A DNA stretch of 64,000 nucleotides from Streptomyces sclerotialus (GTDB lineage: Bacteria > Actinomycetota > Actinomycetes > Streptomycetales > Streptomycetaceae): NCBI RefSeq assembly GCF_040907265.1, contig NZ_JBFOHP010000002.1, positions 4,402,001-4,466,000 of the forward strand, given 5' to 3'. Shown here piece after piece: positions 24,878 to 33,707 of the stretch; position 1 is the first letter of the stretch; each line of letters starts with the position of its first letter. Below the pieces are notes generated by a model. The model worked only from the letters and a program-made list of their open reading frames with translations. It was not told where the DNA came from and ran no database searches. Made by a program: the position numbers and the translations under genes.

Positions 24878-25140
24878 CCCACGGCGACTGGACGTGGGAC
24901 TACAACCCGAGCAAGGACTACGTCGCCGGAGGACTGCCGCTCGCTGCGACAGCGGAGGTGGAGCGCCTGGCGACTGAACTAGCCGCGCTGGGGCGCGACG
25001 CGGTCAAGGTAGGCAGGCCGATCGACCGCGAGGGCGGCTTGCGGGAGTTCGACATCCTGGGTGGCCGCGGTTTCATCAGCTTCCTCGCCGTACCCCGCCA
25101 CGAGTGCATCTACATCTGCAACATCACCTGGTACGGCTGA
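24874..25140 (+). CDS. small protein, possible RelE-like toxin partner
   Basis: An 88-residue protein overlapping the preceding gene by 4 nt. It has a helix VERLATELAALGRDAVKVGR and ends in alternating hydrophobic strands (GRGFISFLAVPRHECIYICNITWYG), a pattern reminiscent of the C-terminal strands of RelE/ParE toxins. The length fits that fold, but no catalytic signature is convincing. Identification as a toxin is inference from pairing. Confidence 0.68.
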   Translation: MTHGDWTWDYNPSKDYVAGGLPLAATAEVERLATELAALGRDAVKVGRPIDREGGLREFDILGGRGFISFLAVPRHECIYICNITWYG

Positions 25141-25215
25141 CACCCCGCTGCTGCCACACGCACAGCGGATACGAGCGCACCAGCGGAGCGCTCGTCAACC
25201 GCCCCTACTCGACCG

Positions 25216-25497
25216 TCATTCGGTCCGGCCGAGCCGCTTGCCCCCACGCGTACTCGAACTCCCCGCGCTCGATGACCTCCGCAGCGAACTCACGCGGGCG
25301 GTGGTGCCGTCCGAGGGGTGTCCAAGGGGGGCAGCGGGACGTCGCCGGTGGGGGTACGGCTTCGTCGGGGAGTCGTGGCCGTCCGCCGGGCCCGTTGTGA
25401 CGTAGCCCTGGGCGTCATCGTGGCCGCCGCCGGTGGCCACCAGGGCTCCCGGTAACAGCAACATGCCCGCCGACGCGCCCCATGTCGTCCGTCGCAT
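25216..25497 (-). CDS. small secreted protein, probably frameshifted in a G5 tract
   Basis: The frame gives 93 residues starting MRRTTWGASAGMLLLPGALV, a signal peptide, then GGGHDDAQGYVTTGPADGH. After SPTKPYP the codon bias falls. One extra G in the run at 25350-25354 would switch to a frame reading PTGDVPLPPLDTP, with better codon bias, ending at a nearby stop after about 80 residues. Either a one-base deletion truncated the original product or the sequence has a homopolymer error. It lies just downstream of sigF on the same strand, separated by about 120 nt. Confidence 0.6.
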   Translation of the reverse strand: MRRTTWGASAGMLLLPGALVATGGGHDDAQGYVTTGPADGHDSPTKPYPHRRRPAAPLGHPSDGTTARVSSLRRSSSAGSSSTRGGKRLGRTE

Positions 25498-25619
25498 CGG
25501 GCCAGTGTGGCTGACGGGGCGTCGGGTGGGATGGGGTGCGGCCGTTCCTGGGAGGGTGTGCGGGCATGTCTGTGCCCCGGGCCGGGACGGGTCCCTGGTG
25601 CCCGGGGGGCGTCGCGTCT

Positions 25620-26447
25620 TCAGTCCGTGGTCAGGCCGTCGCGGAGTTGGGCGAGGGTGCGGGTGAGGAGGCGGGAGACGTGCATCTGGGAGATGCCGAC
25701 CTCTTCGCCGATCTGGGACTGCGTCATGTTCGCGAAGAAGCGGAGCATGATGATCTGGCGTTCCCGCGGCGGGAGTTTGGCCAGGAGGGGCTTGAGGGAC
25801 TCGCGGTACTCGACGCCCTCCAGGGCGCTGTCCTCGTAGCCGAGGCGGTCCGCGAGGGAGCCCTCGGTGCCGTCGTCCTCGGGGGACGGCGAGTCGAGCG
25901 AGGAGGCGGTGTAGGCGTTGCCCACCGCGAGGCCGTCGACGACGTCCTCCTCCGATACGCCGAGGCAGGCGGCCAGTTCGGCGACGGTGGGGGAGCGGTC
26001 GAGCTTCTGGGACAGCTCGTCGCTGGCCTTCGTGAGGGCCAGGCGCAGCTCCTGGAGGCGGCGCGGGACCCGTACCGACCAGGACGTGTCACGGAAGAAG
26101 CGCTTGATCTCGCCGACGACGGTGGGCATGGCGAACGTCGGGAACTCCACGCCCCGTTCGCAGTCGAACCGGTCGATCGCCTTGATCAGGCCGATGGTGC
26201 CGACCTGGACGATGTCCTCCATGGGTTCGTTACGGCTGCGGAAGCGGGCAGCCGCGTAGCGCACCAGCGGGAGGTTCAGCTCGATGAGCGTGTCGCGGAC
26301 GTACGTACGCTCCACGCTGTCCTTGTCGAGTGTGGCAAGCCGCAGGAAGAGGGAGCGGGAAAGCGTACGGGTGTTGAGGGCGTCGTCGTCATGCACTTCC
26401 GGTGCTGGTGCGGGGAGCACCTTCGAGCTGCCCAGTTCTACGGACAT
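25620..26447 (-). CDS. sigF: RNA polymerase sigma factor, SigB/SigF family
   Basis: A 275-residue sigma factor of the SigB/F/G group with region 2 ([33 protein letters not shown]), region 3 (VPRRLQELRLALTKASDELS) and region 4 ([34 protein letters not shown]). The first 45 residues are variable. AAGGGGG precedes the ATG by 5 nt. In Streptomyces SigF acts late in spore maturation. It follows the paralog at 26660-27463 by 212 nt; no anti-sigma gene is adjacent. The name rests on family and on neighbours resembling the conserved sigN-sigF order. Confidence 0.9.
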   Translation of the reverse strand: MSVELGSSKVLPAPAPEVHDDDALNTRTLSRSLFLRLATLDKDSVERTYVRDTLIELNLPLVRYAAARFRSRNEPMEDIVQVGTIGLIKAIDRFDCERGVEFPTFAMPTVVGEIKRFFRDTSWSVRVPRRLQELRLALTKASDELSQKLDRSPTVAELAACLGVSEEDVVDGLAVGNAYTASSLDSPSPEDDGTEGSLADRLGYEDSALEGVEYRESLKPLLAKLPPRERQIIMLRFFANMTQSQIGEEVGISQMHVSRLLTRTLAQLRDGLTTD

Positions 26448-26659
26448 GCCACCCCCTTGAGGTCGCGGTCGGGTCGCCGCTGCGCCTCCTCTGCCCCATG
26501 CGGAGCGAAGAGTTCAGCCTCCACCTGAATACCGGAGGCGGCGCCACGGCAAACGCGGTTCCTGCAGAATGTCACATGTCGGCAACACGCTGTAGCGCCA
26601 TGTCGACATATCCCTGCAGGAAGGAGTGGTGCTGCCGGGGTGACCGTACCTCGTCCTGG

Positions 26660-27463
26660 TTAGGCGTCGATCCTGTTTGCGGATCTCAACCGGGCGAAGC
26701 TCCGGGAGAGCAGCCGGGAGACGTGCATCTGGGACACGCCCAGTTCCGCACTGATCTGCGACTGGGTGAGGTTGCTGTAGTAGCGCAGCAGGAGGATGCG
26801 CTGCTCGCGTTCCGGAAGCTGGACCAGGAGGTGGCGTACGAGGTCGCGGTGTTCCACGCCGGCCAGCTCCGGGTCCTCGTATCCGAGGCGGTCGAGGAGG
26901 CCGGGGAGCCCGTCGCCCTCCTGGGCGGCTTCGAGGGACGTCGCGTGGTACGAGCGGCCCGCCTCCAGGCATGCCAGGACCTCCTCCTCGCCGATCTTCA
27001 GGCGCTCGGCGATCTCGGCGGTGGTGGGGGACCGGCCGTGCAGCACGGTCAGGTCCTCGGTGGCGCCGTTCACCTGTACCCACAGCTCGTGCAGGCGGCG
27101 CGGTACGTGGACCGTGCGGACGTTGTCCCGGAAGTACCGCTTGATCTCGCCGACGACGGTCGGCATGGCGAAGGTGGGGAACTGTACGCCGCGGTCCGGG
27201 TCGAACCGGTCGATCGCGTTGATGAGCCCGATGGTGCCGACCTGGACCACGTCCTCCATGGGTTCGTTACGGCTGCGGAAGCGCGCGGCCGCGTAACGGA
27301 CCAGGGGGAGGTTGGCCTCGATCAGTGCGTCCCGCACCCGGGCGTGCTCGGGGGTGCCCGGCTCCAGCCCGGCCAGCTCGGCGAAGAGGACTTGCGTGAG
27401 CGCCCGGGTGTCCGCACTCCTGCTCTGGCGGGATGGCGCCTTCGGCGCAGTACGGGCCGTCAC
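26660..27463 (-). CDS. sigN: RNA polymerase sigma factor, SigB/SigF family, paralog
   Basis: A 267-residue protein sharing long blocks with its neighbour, for example [20 protein letters not shown] and [15 protein letters not shown]. Region 4 is [14 protein letters not shown] and [20 protein letters not shown]. Its N-terminus is short and Ser/Arg-rich. Position upstream of sigF on the same strand matches the streptomycete sigN-sigF pair, and SigN is known to act in aerial and spore development. The promoter should lie in 27464-27885. Confidence 0.85.
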   Translation of the reverse strand: MTARTAPKAPSRQSRSADTRALTQVLFAELAGLEPGTPEHARVRDALIEANLPLVRYAAARFRSRNEPMEDVVQVGTIGLINAIDRFDPDRGVQFPTFAMPTVVGEIKRYFRDNVRTVHVPRRLHELWVQVNGATEDLTVLHGRSPTTAEIAERLKIGEEEVLACLEAGRSYHATSLEAAQEGDGLPGLLDRLGYEDPELAGVEHRDLVRHLLVQLPEREQRILLLRYYSNLTQSQISAELGVSQMHVSRLLSRSFARLRSANRIDA

Positions 27464-27885
27464 GGTTCACGCCTCCCCTTGGCAGGACTGGGCTTGTGTC
27501 GGACTGGGCTCTGGGCTTTGCGGTAACGGACTCATCCGGCAAAAGCGGTCATAGCATCACAAGACATGTGCACTGTGTGCAAGCACCGCATATCGCCGTG
27601 TTGGGCGGCAGTTGGCGGGGCGTGCGGTCGGTGAGCGGGGGACGGTCGGGTGGTGCGTTGACGGCGGGCGGGGCGGTACGGGGCGCCCACCGGCCTCCTG
27701 CCGGGGCCCTCGGTGGGAGGCCGGGCATGAAGAAACCCCCCGCCTGTAAGGACGAGGGGCGCTGTCGGGCCGGAGCGGGGCGCGGGAGACGCCACCGGGG
27801 CTCCGGCCCTGCGGTGTCGCGGTCCGGGTGTCTCCGGGCCGCTGCGGGCGGCTCCGGGCGTCTCCGGGACGCTTCGGGCCGGGGG
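27464..27885. other. intergenic region upstream of sigN, no gene seen
   Basis: About 420 bases between sigN and the Dabb gene, both on the minus strand. The part near sigN is locally AT-rich (GCATAGCATCACAAGACATG-like sequence around 27552) and likely holds its promoter. The remainder is G-rich with repeated CTCCGGG elements around 27830-27880. Confidence 0.45.
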
Positions 27886-28179
27886 TCAGATTTCGTAGTC
27901 GGCGATCACCCAGGTGGCGAACTCCGCCCACTGGCGGACACCCGCCTGGTGGGCGGGGTGCTCCAGATAGCGCGTGAGGGCGTCCTTGTCGGCGACGGCC
28001 GAGTTGATCGCGAAGTCGTACGCGATCGGGCGGTCGGTGACGTTCCAGCCGCACTCCCAGAACTCCAGGTCGGGGATGAGGTCACCGAGCTCCTGGAAGG
28101 CCTTCACGCCGGCCGCGACCCGCGGCTCGTCGCGCTCGACACCTTCGTTGAGCTTGAACAGGACCAGGTGGCGGATCAT
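27886..28179 (-). CDS. Dabb (stress-responsive alpha-beta barrel) protein
   Basis: A 97-residue protein. ATG 28179 has GGAGG 7 nt upstream. MIRHLVLFKLNEGVERDEPR is the Dabb start, followed by ELGDLIPDLEFWECGWN and YDFAINSAVADKDALTRYLE, then HPAHQAGVRQWAEFATWVIA. The family forms dimeric ferredoxin-like barrels; plant and bacterial members are stress-linked or act as small cyclases. The substrate is not known. Confidence 0.88.
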   Translation of the reverse strand: MIRHLVLFKLNEGVERDEPRVAAGVKAFQELGDLIPDLEFWECGWNVTDRPIAYDFAINSAVADKDALTRYLEHPAHQAGVRQWAEFATWVIADYEI

Positions 28180-28343
28180 GGGCGGACCTCCGTGGGTGCG
28201 TCGTACGGGCGTGCGGGCCATGCTGCGGCGCGCGGGCGTGCGGGGCGTGTGCGGGCAGAGGGGGAGCTCCGGGGGCGGCGGAGTACCGCGGGCGCTGCGG
28301 AGCGCCGGACGGGGCCCCGAGGGCCGCTGGGTCGTTCCTGCCG

Positions 28344-28404
28344 GCTGACTGCCAGCTGACTGCCGGCTGACTGCCGACTGGCTGTGGGGTGCGGGCTGCG
28401 GGGG
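28344..28404. repeat. CTGACTGCC tandem repeats followed by a long G-tract
   Basis: GGCTGACTGCC-type 11-nt units recur three times and then decay (28344-28381). A run of about ten G follows near 28401-28410. These lie between two minus-strand genes and hold no ORF with codon bias. Confidence 0.6.
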
Positions 28405-28435
28405 GGGGGGGCTGCGGCCTGCGTCCGTAGGCCGG

Positions 28436-28600
28436 CTACTGGATCAGTGAGGTCATGAACTGGCCGACGCCCTGGGCGGCGTCCGAGATGCCCTCGAACC
28501 CTATCTGGACGAGATCGGCGGCCCGGGTGGGGGACGTGACGATCGTGTACAGGACGAAGACGACGACCACATACAGCGCGATCTTCTTCGTTTCCACCAT
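28436..28600 (-). CDS. small membrane protein
   Basis: A 54-residue protein from ATG 28600 (GGGGAGACGGGACGA upstream). MVETKKIALYVVVVFVLYTI is a single N-terminal membrane helix; the outer or amphipathic tail reads SPTRAADLVQIGFEGISDAA, then GVGQFMTSLIQ. The amphipathic C-terminal helix recalls small streptomycete membrane peptides of unknown role. No partner is evident. Confidence 0.75.
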   Translation of the reverse strand: MVETKKIALYVVVVFVLYTIVTSPTRAADLVQIGFEGISDAAQGVGQFMTSLIQ

Positions 28601-28930
28601 TCGTCCCGTCTCCCCTACGGCTTTCACCGGCGGTTCCCGCCCGGTGCGGTCGGGCGAGTTTAACCACACCGGCCCCACGGCAGCAGCCGTGTCCAGGCCA
28701 CCTCCGCTCCCTCAGGGGCGGCCCCGCGGGATCCTGCGGGTGGCGTCAGGGACGAAAGTCCTCCCGATCGGGGCCGTTCGGCGGCCCGTTGAGCGGGGGC
28801 GCGGCCGCAGGCTGGACGGTGAAGCCCGGCGGATCTGGCAGGAGTCCGCGGGGTGGGGACCGGGCCCCGCTGCGGGGTTCGCACCGCGCTCCTCCCGGCA
28901 GCGGTGCGGGCCATGGGGCCCGGAAACGGC
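28601..28930. other. intergenic region, no gene seen
   Basis: About 330 bases between the small membrane protein gene and the terminator of tRNA-Ser(CGA). Several frames are open by base composition only; none has a ribosome site with matching codon bias. Confidence 0.4.
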
Positions 28931-28961
28931 GAAGGGCCCGACTCCGAGAGTCGGGCCCTTC
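28931..28961 (-). terminator. terminator of tRNA-Ser(CGA)
   Basis: GAAGGGCCCGACTC and GAGTCGGGCCCTTC are perfect complements with a 3-nt loop, lying 7 nt after the tRNA on the minus strand and followed by GCCGTTTCC. Confidence 0.85.
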
Positions 28962-28968
28962 GTGCGAG

Positions 28969-29055
28969 CGGTAGCGGTGGGATTTGAACCCACGGAGGAG
29001 TTGCCCCCTCACGCGCTTTCGAGGCGCGCTCCTTCGGCCGCTCGGACACGCTACC
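28969..29055 (-). tRNA. tRNA-Ser (anticodon CGA)
   Basis: An 87-nt class II tRNA on the minus strand: acceptor GGTAGCG/CGCTACC, anticodon stem-loop CGCGCCTCGAAAGCGCG with anticodon CGA (reads TCG), long variable arm, T-loop GTTCAAATC. The CCA is not encoded. Confidence 0.97.
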
Positions 29056-29157
29056 GAGGCAGAGCCTAGCCCATGAGGGGCCGTGCGCCGAAATCGGTTC
29101 GGGGTGGCGGGGGTGCAGCCCCGGAGAATCGCGCTCCACGGGGGCGTGGTCACGCTC

Positions 29158-29217
29158 TCAGCGGCGCCCTCAGTGGCGCTATCAGTGGCGTCCTCAGCGG
29201 CGCCCTCAGCGGTGCCG
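29158..29217 (-). repeat. five 12-bp repeats carrying serial in-frame stop codons after tadA
   Basis: On the plus strand the units read TCAGCGGCGCCC, TCAGTGGCGCTA, TCAGTGGCGTCC, TCAGCGGCGCCC and TCAGCGGTGCCG. Each TCA is TGA on the coding strand, spaced 12 nt apart, so all are in frame. The tadA stop itself is the TGA of the last unit. Confidence 0.8.
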
Positions 29218-29754
29218 GAAGAAGTCGGTGAGGAGCGCCGCGCAGTCGTCGGCCAGGACGTCGGTGATCACTTCGGGGCGGTGGTTGAGGCGCCGGTCAC
29301 GTACCACGTCCCAGAGGGAGCCGGCCGCGCCCGCCTTCTCGTCGCGGGCGCCGTAGACCACCCGGTCGACCCGGGACAGCACGATCGCGCCCGCGCACAT
29401 CGTGCACGGCTCGAGCGTGACCACGAGGGTGCAGCCGGTCAGCCGCCAGTCGGTACCGCGGCGCCCCTCGCCGGTACCGGCCGCGCGCGCCTCCTCCTGG
29501 AGCGTGCGGGCCGCTGCCCGGATGGCGAGTACCTCGGCATGGGCCGTCGGGTCGCCGGTGGCCTCGCGTGCGTTGTGGCCGGTACCGATCACCCGGCCGT
29601 CAGCGGACAGCACGACGGCGCCCACCGGGACGTCTCCGGTCCCGGGGGCGAGCGCGGCCTCGCCCAGGGCCTGCCGCATGGGCGCGGCCCACGGGTCGCG
29701 CAACGGATCGGGTGCGGGGGCCACCGGGGCCGGGGCGGGCTGTGCGTCGGTCAT
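29206..29754 (-). CDS. tadA: tRNA adenosine(34) deaminase
   Basis: The enzyme converts A34 to inosine in tRNA-Arg(ACG), two copies of which lie at 5794 and 6023. Zinc-deaminase motifs are intact: AHAEVLAIRAA with the catalytic His and Glu, and LEPCTMCAGAIV with both Cys ligands. ATG 29754 gives 182 residues; ATG 29775 would add seven. Neither has a strong ribosome site. The first 25 residues are Pro/Ala-rich and outside the family core. The TadA-associated protein gene lies upstream on the same strand. Confidence 0.93.
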   Translation of the reverse strand: MTDAQPAPAPVAPAPDPLRDPWAAPMRQALGEAALAPGTGDVPVGAVVLSADGRVIGTGHNAREATGDPTAHAEVLAIRAAARTLQEEARAAGTGEGRRGTDWRLTGCTLVVTLEPCTMCAGAIVLSRVDRVVYGARDEKAGAAGSLWDVVRDRRLNHRPEVITDVLADDCAALLTDFFRHR

Positions 29755-29940
29755 GACAACAGTGTCGGTGACCATGCCGGAGTCGGTGCCGGTGCCGGCA
29801 CCCGCACCGGGGGTAGGCGGAGGCCGGCCCGGGGCGGAGGGACACAGGGCCGGCGGGCTCAGGGCAGGCGGGCACAGGCCCGCGACGGCCCCGCGGTGGG
29901 TGGACGGGGGAGCGGCCCGTGGTGCGCCGCTCCCCGGTCG

Positions 29941-30474
29941 TCACCGCACCGCCTCGAGCACGTCCGTGCAGCCCAGCGCGTCGGCGATCTCGCCCAGCGC
30001 GTCACCGTTGCTGTCGAAGGTGAGCAGGTCCTTGCCGGTGACGCCGAGGTCGTCGAGGAGGTCGACGTCGCCGAGCGGCCCGGCGGGTACCGGGTCGTCG
30101 GCGGCGGCCTCCGTGTCGTCCTCGGCGCCCTCGGGCTCACCGTCTTCCGTACCGTCCAGGTTGGTCAGATCGTCGAGGTCCTCCGGGGCTTCCTCGTCGC
30201 TGCCGGTCAGCTCGTCGGTCAGCATGGCGCCGTACGAGCTGCGGGACGCGGCGGCGGCGTTCGACACGAAGACGCGCGGGTCTTCCTCGCCGTCCACCCG
30301 GACGACGCCGAACCACGCGCCCTCCTGCTCGATGAACGCCACCACCGTGTCGTCGTCGACCGCCGCTTGCCGGGCCAGGTCGGCCAGGTCGGCAAGCGTC
30401 TCCACATCGTCGAGCTCTGTATCGCTCGCTTCCCACCCGTCTTCGGTGCGCGCGAGCAGTGCGGCGAAGTACAC
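29941..30474 (-). CDS. TadA-associated acidic protein
   Basis: A 177-residue protein from GTG 30474 (GGGAG upstream). It starts VYFAALLARTEDGWEASDTE, then VETLADLADLARQAA and FIEQEGAWFGVVRVDGEEDP. A very acidic low-complexity stretch follows (DLDDLTNLDGTEDGEPEG) before the end DLGVTGKDLLTFDSNGDALG. The protein is conserved next to tadA in Actinobacteria and annotated as tRNA adenosine deaminase-associated; its mechanism is unknown. A 186-nt gap separates the two reading frames. Confidence 0.85.
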   Translation of the reverse strand: MYFAALLARTEDGWEASDTELDDVETLADLADLARQAAVDDDTVVAFIEQEGAWFGVVRVDGEEDPRVFVSNAAAASRSSYGAMLTDELTGSDEEAPEDLDDLTNLDGTEDGEPEGAEDDTEAAADDPVPAGPLGDVDLLDDLGVTGKDLLTFDSNGDALGEIADALGCTDVLEAVR

Positions 30475-30992
30475 CGTGACTCTCCCACTGGTCAGAGGCG
30501 TATCCGGGCCGGGCGAGGGCGGACGCGCATGCGCCCGGGGTCCCCGCCCCATCGGAATCGTGGCAGAAACAACGCGTTCGCGCGGGGTCTTCGACGCTGC
30601 GTCGTGGCCTGGTTCTGCGAGATCCGGTCCGTACGGGGGCCGTACGGGTGCCGCCGCGGGACCGGATCTGCCTCCTACGGGCCGTGTACGGGGCGGGCGC
30701 GGGGGTCAGGGGCCGATCGGTACGGGGCCGCGGGCGCGGTGTCTGCGCGGCCCGGGACGCCGGTGTGCGCGTGGCCCGAATGCAGTCCCTAAGTGGCCCG
30801 TATGCGGCACGTACGGAGCATGTGCGGGGCACGGCGCGCCGCGCAGACAGGCCGGTGACCGGGCCGGACGGCGGGCGGATGAGCGCGCCGGACGGTGAGC
30901 CGAAGGCCGCGGAACGGGCGGTGGCGCACGCTGAGGTGAAGCGTGCGGAAGGGCGCGGCCGTGATCCGTAAGGCGCCGCCCGCGCGATTGCG
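30475..30992. other. intergenic region, no gene seen
   Basis: About 520 bases between the end of one minus-strand gene and the start of another. It is rich in GTACGGGGCC-like short elements around 30620-30830. Open frames exist on the plus strand but show neither codon bias nor a ribosome site. The promoter of the TadA-associated gene must lie at the left end. Confidence 0.45.
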
Positions 30993-31499
30993 CTACCAGC
31001 GGAACGTGCGCATGCGCATCGCCTGCCGCATCCGGGCGGCACGGGCGCGGCGCGGCTGTACGCGGTCGCGCAGCTCCTTGGCCTCGTTCAGCTCGCGGAG
31101 GAACTGCGCACGCCGGCGGCGGCGCGCCGCGTCCGGTTCGGCCTCCCCGCCGGCCGTCCGCGCGTCCATGGCCACCTTCTGCGCCGTGTCGTCGAGGCGG
31201 GGTTCCGTGGTGTCCGCCGGGTTCTCAGGGGCCTCCGGGTCCCCCGCCCCGCCCGGCGGTCCGGTCTCCCGGCCGCCGCCCGTGGCCCGCCCCGCGGGAC
31301 GGTCGGGTCTGGTGCCGCCGCCCTCGCCTCTCGCCGCGCCGCGCGCGGCTCCGGGCCTGCGTGCGGCCGGGCGTGGGGGGCGGGAGGAGCCCCCGGGAGG
31401 GCTGGACGGGGCCGTGGTGCCTTCGGGCCGTGCGTCCTGGCGGGGCTGACGGGGCTGACGGTTCTGCCGTACGTCCTGACGGTTCTTCTGGTCGGGCAT
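30993..31499 (-). CDS. conserved actinobacterial protein with basic C-terminal helix
   Basis: A 168-residue protein from ATG 31499. The first 105 residues are Pro/Arg/Gly-rich and look disordered. The conserved part is the end: RRRRRAQFLRELNEAKELRD, then RVQPRRARAARMRQAMRMRT and FRW. That helix is highly basic and may bind RNA or DNA. It is divergent from upp across about 250 nt. No function is known to me. Confidence 0.72.
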   Translation of the reverse strand: MPDQKNRQDVRQNRQPRQPRQDARPEGTTAPSSPPGGSSRPPRPAARRPGAARGAARGEGGGTRPDRPAGRATGGGRETGPPGGAGDPEAPENPADTTEPRLDDTAQKVAMDARTAGGEAEPDAARRRRRAQFLRELNEAKELRDRVQPRRARAARMRQAMRMRTFRW

Positions 31500-31749
31500 G
31501 AGCGACACCGCCTCGGGCCGAGGTCCTCGCCCGGAGGCCGGCCGGCGATCCGGGCGTCTGTGCCCACTTTCCCCCGAAGTGGTGGGTTGATGCGAATCGT
31601 TTGACGTTGGCCGAGGGGCCGGCCGTGGCCGGCCGATCTTCGTACGGTGATCCGTCCGGGTCCGTACGAGCTCCCGGAGCACGGTGCGTCCGGTGCCGAG
31701 CGGCCACCGGCGGGCGCCCGGGGGCCTGGCCTCGGTTAGTGTCGATGTC

Positions 31750-32385
31750 ATGCGGATCCACGTCGTCGACCACCCGCTGGTGGCGCACAAACTCACCACT
31801 CTGCGCGACAAGCGCACCGATTCCCCCACTTTCCGGCGTCTCGCCGACGAGCTGGTCACCCTGCTCGCGTACGAGGCGACCCGCGATGTGCGCACCGAAC
31901 AGGTCGACATCGAGACCCCGGTGACGGCGACCACCGGCGTCCGGCTCTCCCATCCCCGCCCGATGGTGGTGCCGATCCTGCGGGCCGGGCTCGGCATGCT
32001 GGACGGCATGGTGCGGCTGCTGCCGACGGCCGAGGTCGGCTTCATGGGCATGGTCCGCAACGAGGAGACGTACGAGGCGCAGACGTACGCCACCCGTATG
32101 CCGGAGGACCTCTCCGGCCGGCAGATCTACGTCGTGGACCCGATGCTCGCCACCGGCGGCACGCTGGTCGCGGCGATCAAGGAGCTGATCCAGCGCGGTG
32201 CCGACGACGTGACCGCGCTGTGCCTGCTGGCCGCGCCCGAGGGCGTCGAGGTCATGGAGCGGGAGCTGGCCGGTACGCCGGTGACGCTGGTCACGGCCGC
32301 GGTCGACGAGCGGCTGAACGAGGACCGCTACATCGTCCCGGGCCTGGGCGACGCGGGCGACCGCATGTACGGAACGGCCGGCTGA
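31750..32385 (+). CDS. upp: uracil phosphoribosyltransferase
   Basis: A 211-residue cytosolic enzyme that makes UMP from uracil and [24 protein letters not shown] is the usual start, [20 protein letters not shown] the uracil-site region, and [20 protein letters not shown] the PRPP-binding loop. The C-terminal [20 protein letters not shown] binds uracil. All family motifs are present and length is normal. Two 16-bp repeats directly follow the stop. Confidence 0.97.
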   Translation: MRIHVVDHPLVAHKLTTLRDKRTDSPTFRRLADELVTLLAYEATRDVRTEQVDIETPVTATTGVRLSHPRPMVVPILRAGLGMLDGMVRLLPTAEVGFMGMVRNEETYEAQTYATRMPEDLSGRQIYVVDPMLATGGTLVAAIKELIQRGADDVTALCLLAAPEGVEVMERELAGTPVTLVTAAVDERLNEDRYIVPGLGDAGDRMYGTAG

Positions 32386-32465
32386 GCGTACGACGCGCTG
32401 AGCGTACGACGCGCTGACCTATGAACGCGCTGGTTGTACGAACGGGTTGGTCGTACGAACGGGCC
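32386..32465 (+). repeat. short tandem repeats after upp
   Basis: GCGTACGACGCGCTGA occurs twice in tandem (32386-32417). Two 17-nt units of the type TTGTACGAACGGG follow (32434-32465). No hairpin with a T-run is seen. Confidence 0.65.
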
Positions 32466-32570
32466 GGTCCCGACGGGGCGGTCGACCTGCTGATCCCGGC
32501 GGGGCAGTCGTCCCGCTGAGCCCGCTGAGCCCGCCGGCCCCGAAGGGGCAGGCGGCCGAGCCGCCCGCGC

Positions 32571-33215
32571 TCAGCACTTGGGCGTCCCCGGCTTCTCCTT
32601 CGGCGGGGCGGTCAGTGCGGCGAGCGCGGCCTTGGCGTCCTTCTCCTTCGCCAGGGCCTTGAACTTGTCGCCGATGATCAGGTCGATCTCGCCGCCCTTA
32701 CGGGTGTCGGTCTTCCGCTCGACCCCGGCCACCTGCGTGCCCAGCACCTTGAAGGAGCTGTCCGTGGCGGCCGGGGCGCCGAGCAGTACGCCGGTGCCCT
32801 TGACCTTCTTGTCGTAGGCGGCGGGCGCGTTGCCCACGTCGCCGATCGTGAAGCTGCGCTTCTTGAGCGCGTCGGCGGTGCTCTTGGCGAGCCCGCTGCG
32901 GGTCGTCGCGTTGAGCACGTTGACCTTGACGGCCTTGGGCTCGGGCAGCGGCTTCGCGGTGCTCCGCGGCTTGCCGCCGTCCTGGCCGGGCGGGCACTTC
33001 GGCTTCTCCTGGGCGGCCTGCGCGCTGGCGCTGTTGCCGGTGAAGACGTCGATGAGCTGCACGGCACCCCAGGCGCCGACGCCCAGCACGCAGGTCGAGG
33101 CCACGACCGCCATAACGATCCTGCGATCACGACGGGGACGGCGCATCCTCGGATACCTGTCGCCCGTGATGCGGTACTTCTTACCGCCCATGCCGGGGGG
33201 CGTCAGCATGCTCAT
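32571..33215 (-). CDS. membrane-anchored protein with LytR C-terminal domain
   Basis: A 214-residue protein from ATG 33215 (ATG 33209 also possible). A basic cytoplasmic head (YRITGDRYPRMRRPRRDRR) precedes one membrane helix (IVMAVVASTCVLGVGAWGAV, about 35-57). The outer part has a Pro/Lys linker and a LytR_C domain (about 100-195) with VKVNVLNATTRSGLAKSTAD and the later VLLGAPAATDSSFKVLG. LytR_C domains accompany cell-wall enzymes in Actinobacteria. It is convergent with upp. Confidence 0.88.
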   Translation of the reverse strand: MSMLTPPGMGGKKYRITGDRYPRMRRPRRDRRIVMAVVASTCVLGVGAWGAVQLIDVFTGNSASAQAAQEKPKCPPGQDGGKPRSTAKPLPEPKAVKVNVLNATTRSGLAKSTADALKKRSFTIGDVGNAPAAYDKKVKGTGVLLGAPAATDSSFKVLGTQVAGVERKTDTRKGGEIDLIIGDKFKALAKEKDAKAALAALTAPPKEKPGTPKC

Positions 33216-33410
33216 GGCCGCAGCGTAGTGCGGCCATGGCGCTCTGCCTATTAAATGATCTGTTCGTGGCGCGAGAGCTGACCCGAAAGGGCTAATACCG
33301 GGCGCCGATGCCACGCACCGTAAGGCTCAGGGCCGAGGTCGGCGCCGATTGCCGAGGCCGTCCGTCCGGATCGCGGACAGGCCCGTCGGGGCGGTGCTGA
33401 GAACGGGCCG

Positions 33411-33707
33411 TCAGTCCAGTTCGAGGACGCGGGCGTGCAGCACCTGGCGCTGCTGGAGCGCCGCCCGTACCGCGCGGTGCAGCCCGTCCTCCAGGTACAG
33501 ATCGCCCTGCCACTTCACGACGTGCGCGAACAGGTCGCCGTAGAAGGTCGAGTCCTCCGCGAGCAGCGTCTCCAGGTCGAGCTGCTGCTTGGTGGTGACC
33601 AACTGGTCAAGGCGTACCGGGCGCGGGGCCACATCCGCCCACTGGCGGGTGCTCTCCCGGCCGTGATCGGGGTACGGCCGCCCATTTCCGATGCGCTTGA
33701 AGATCAC
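33411..33707 (-). CDS. VapB-annotated small protein, no toxin beside it
   Basis: A 98-residue protein starting MIFKRIGNGRPYPDHGREST. It continues VRLDQLVTTKQQLDLETLLA, then STFYGDLFAHVVKWQGDLYL and EDGLHRAVRAALQQRQVLHA. It is highly conserved in streptomycetes and usually labelled a VapB-type antitoxin. No VapC/PIN gene lies within the neighbouring kilobase, so a housekeeping role is at least as likely. Confidence 0.8.
   Translation of the reverse strand: MIFKRIGNGRPYPDHGRESTRQWADVAPRPVRLDQLVTTKQQLDLETLLAEDSTFYGDLFAHVVKWQGDLYLEDGLHRAVRAALQQRQVLHARVLELD

Noticed and set aside
33411..33707. Type II toxin-antitoxin locus around the VapB-annotated gene
   Set aside because: No PIN-domain toxin gene adjoins it; flanking genes are a LytR_C protein and a DUF4232 protein.
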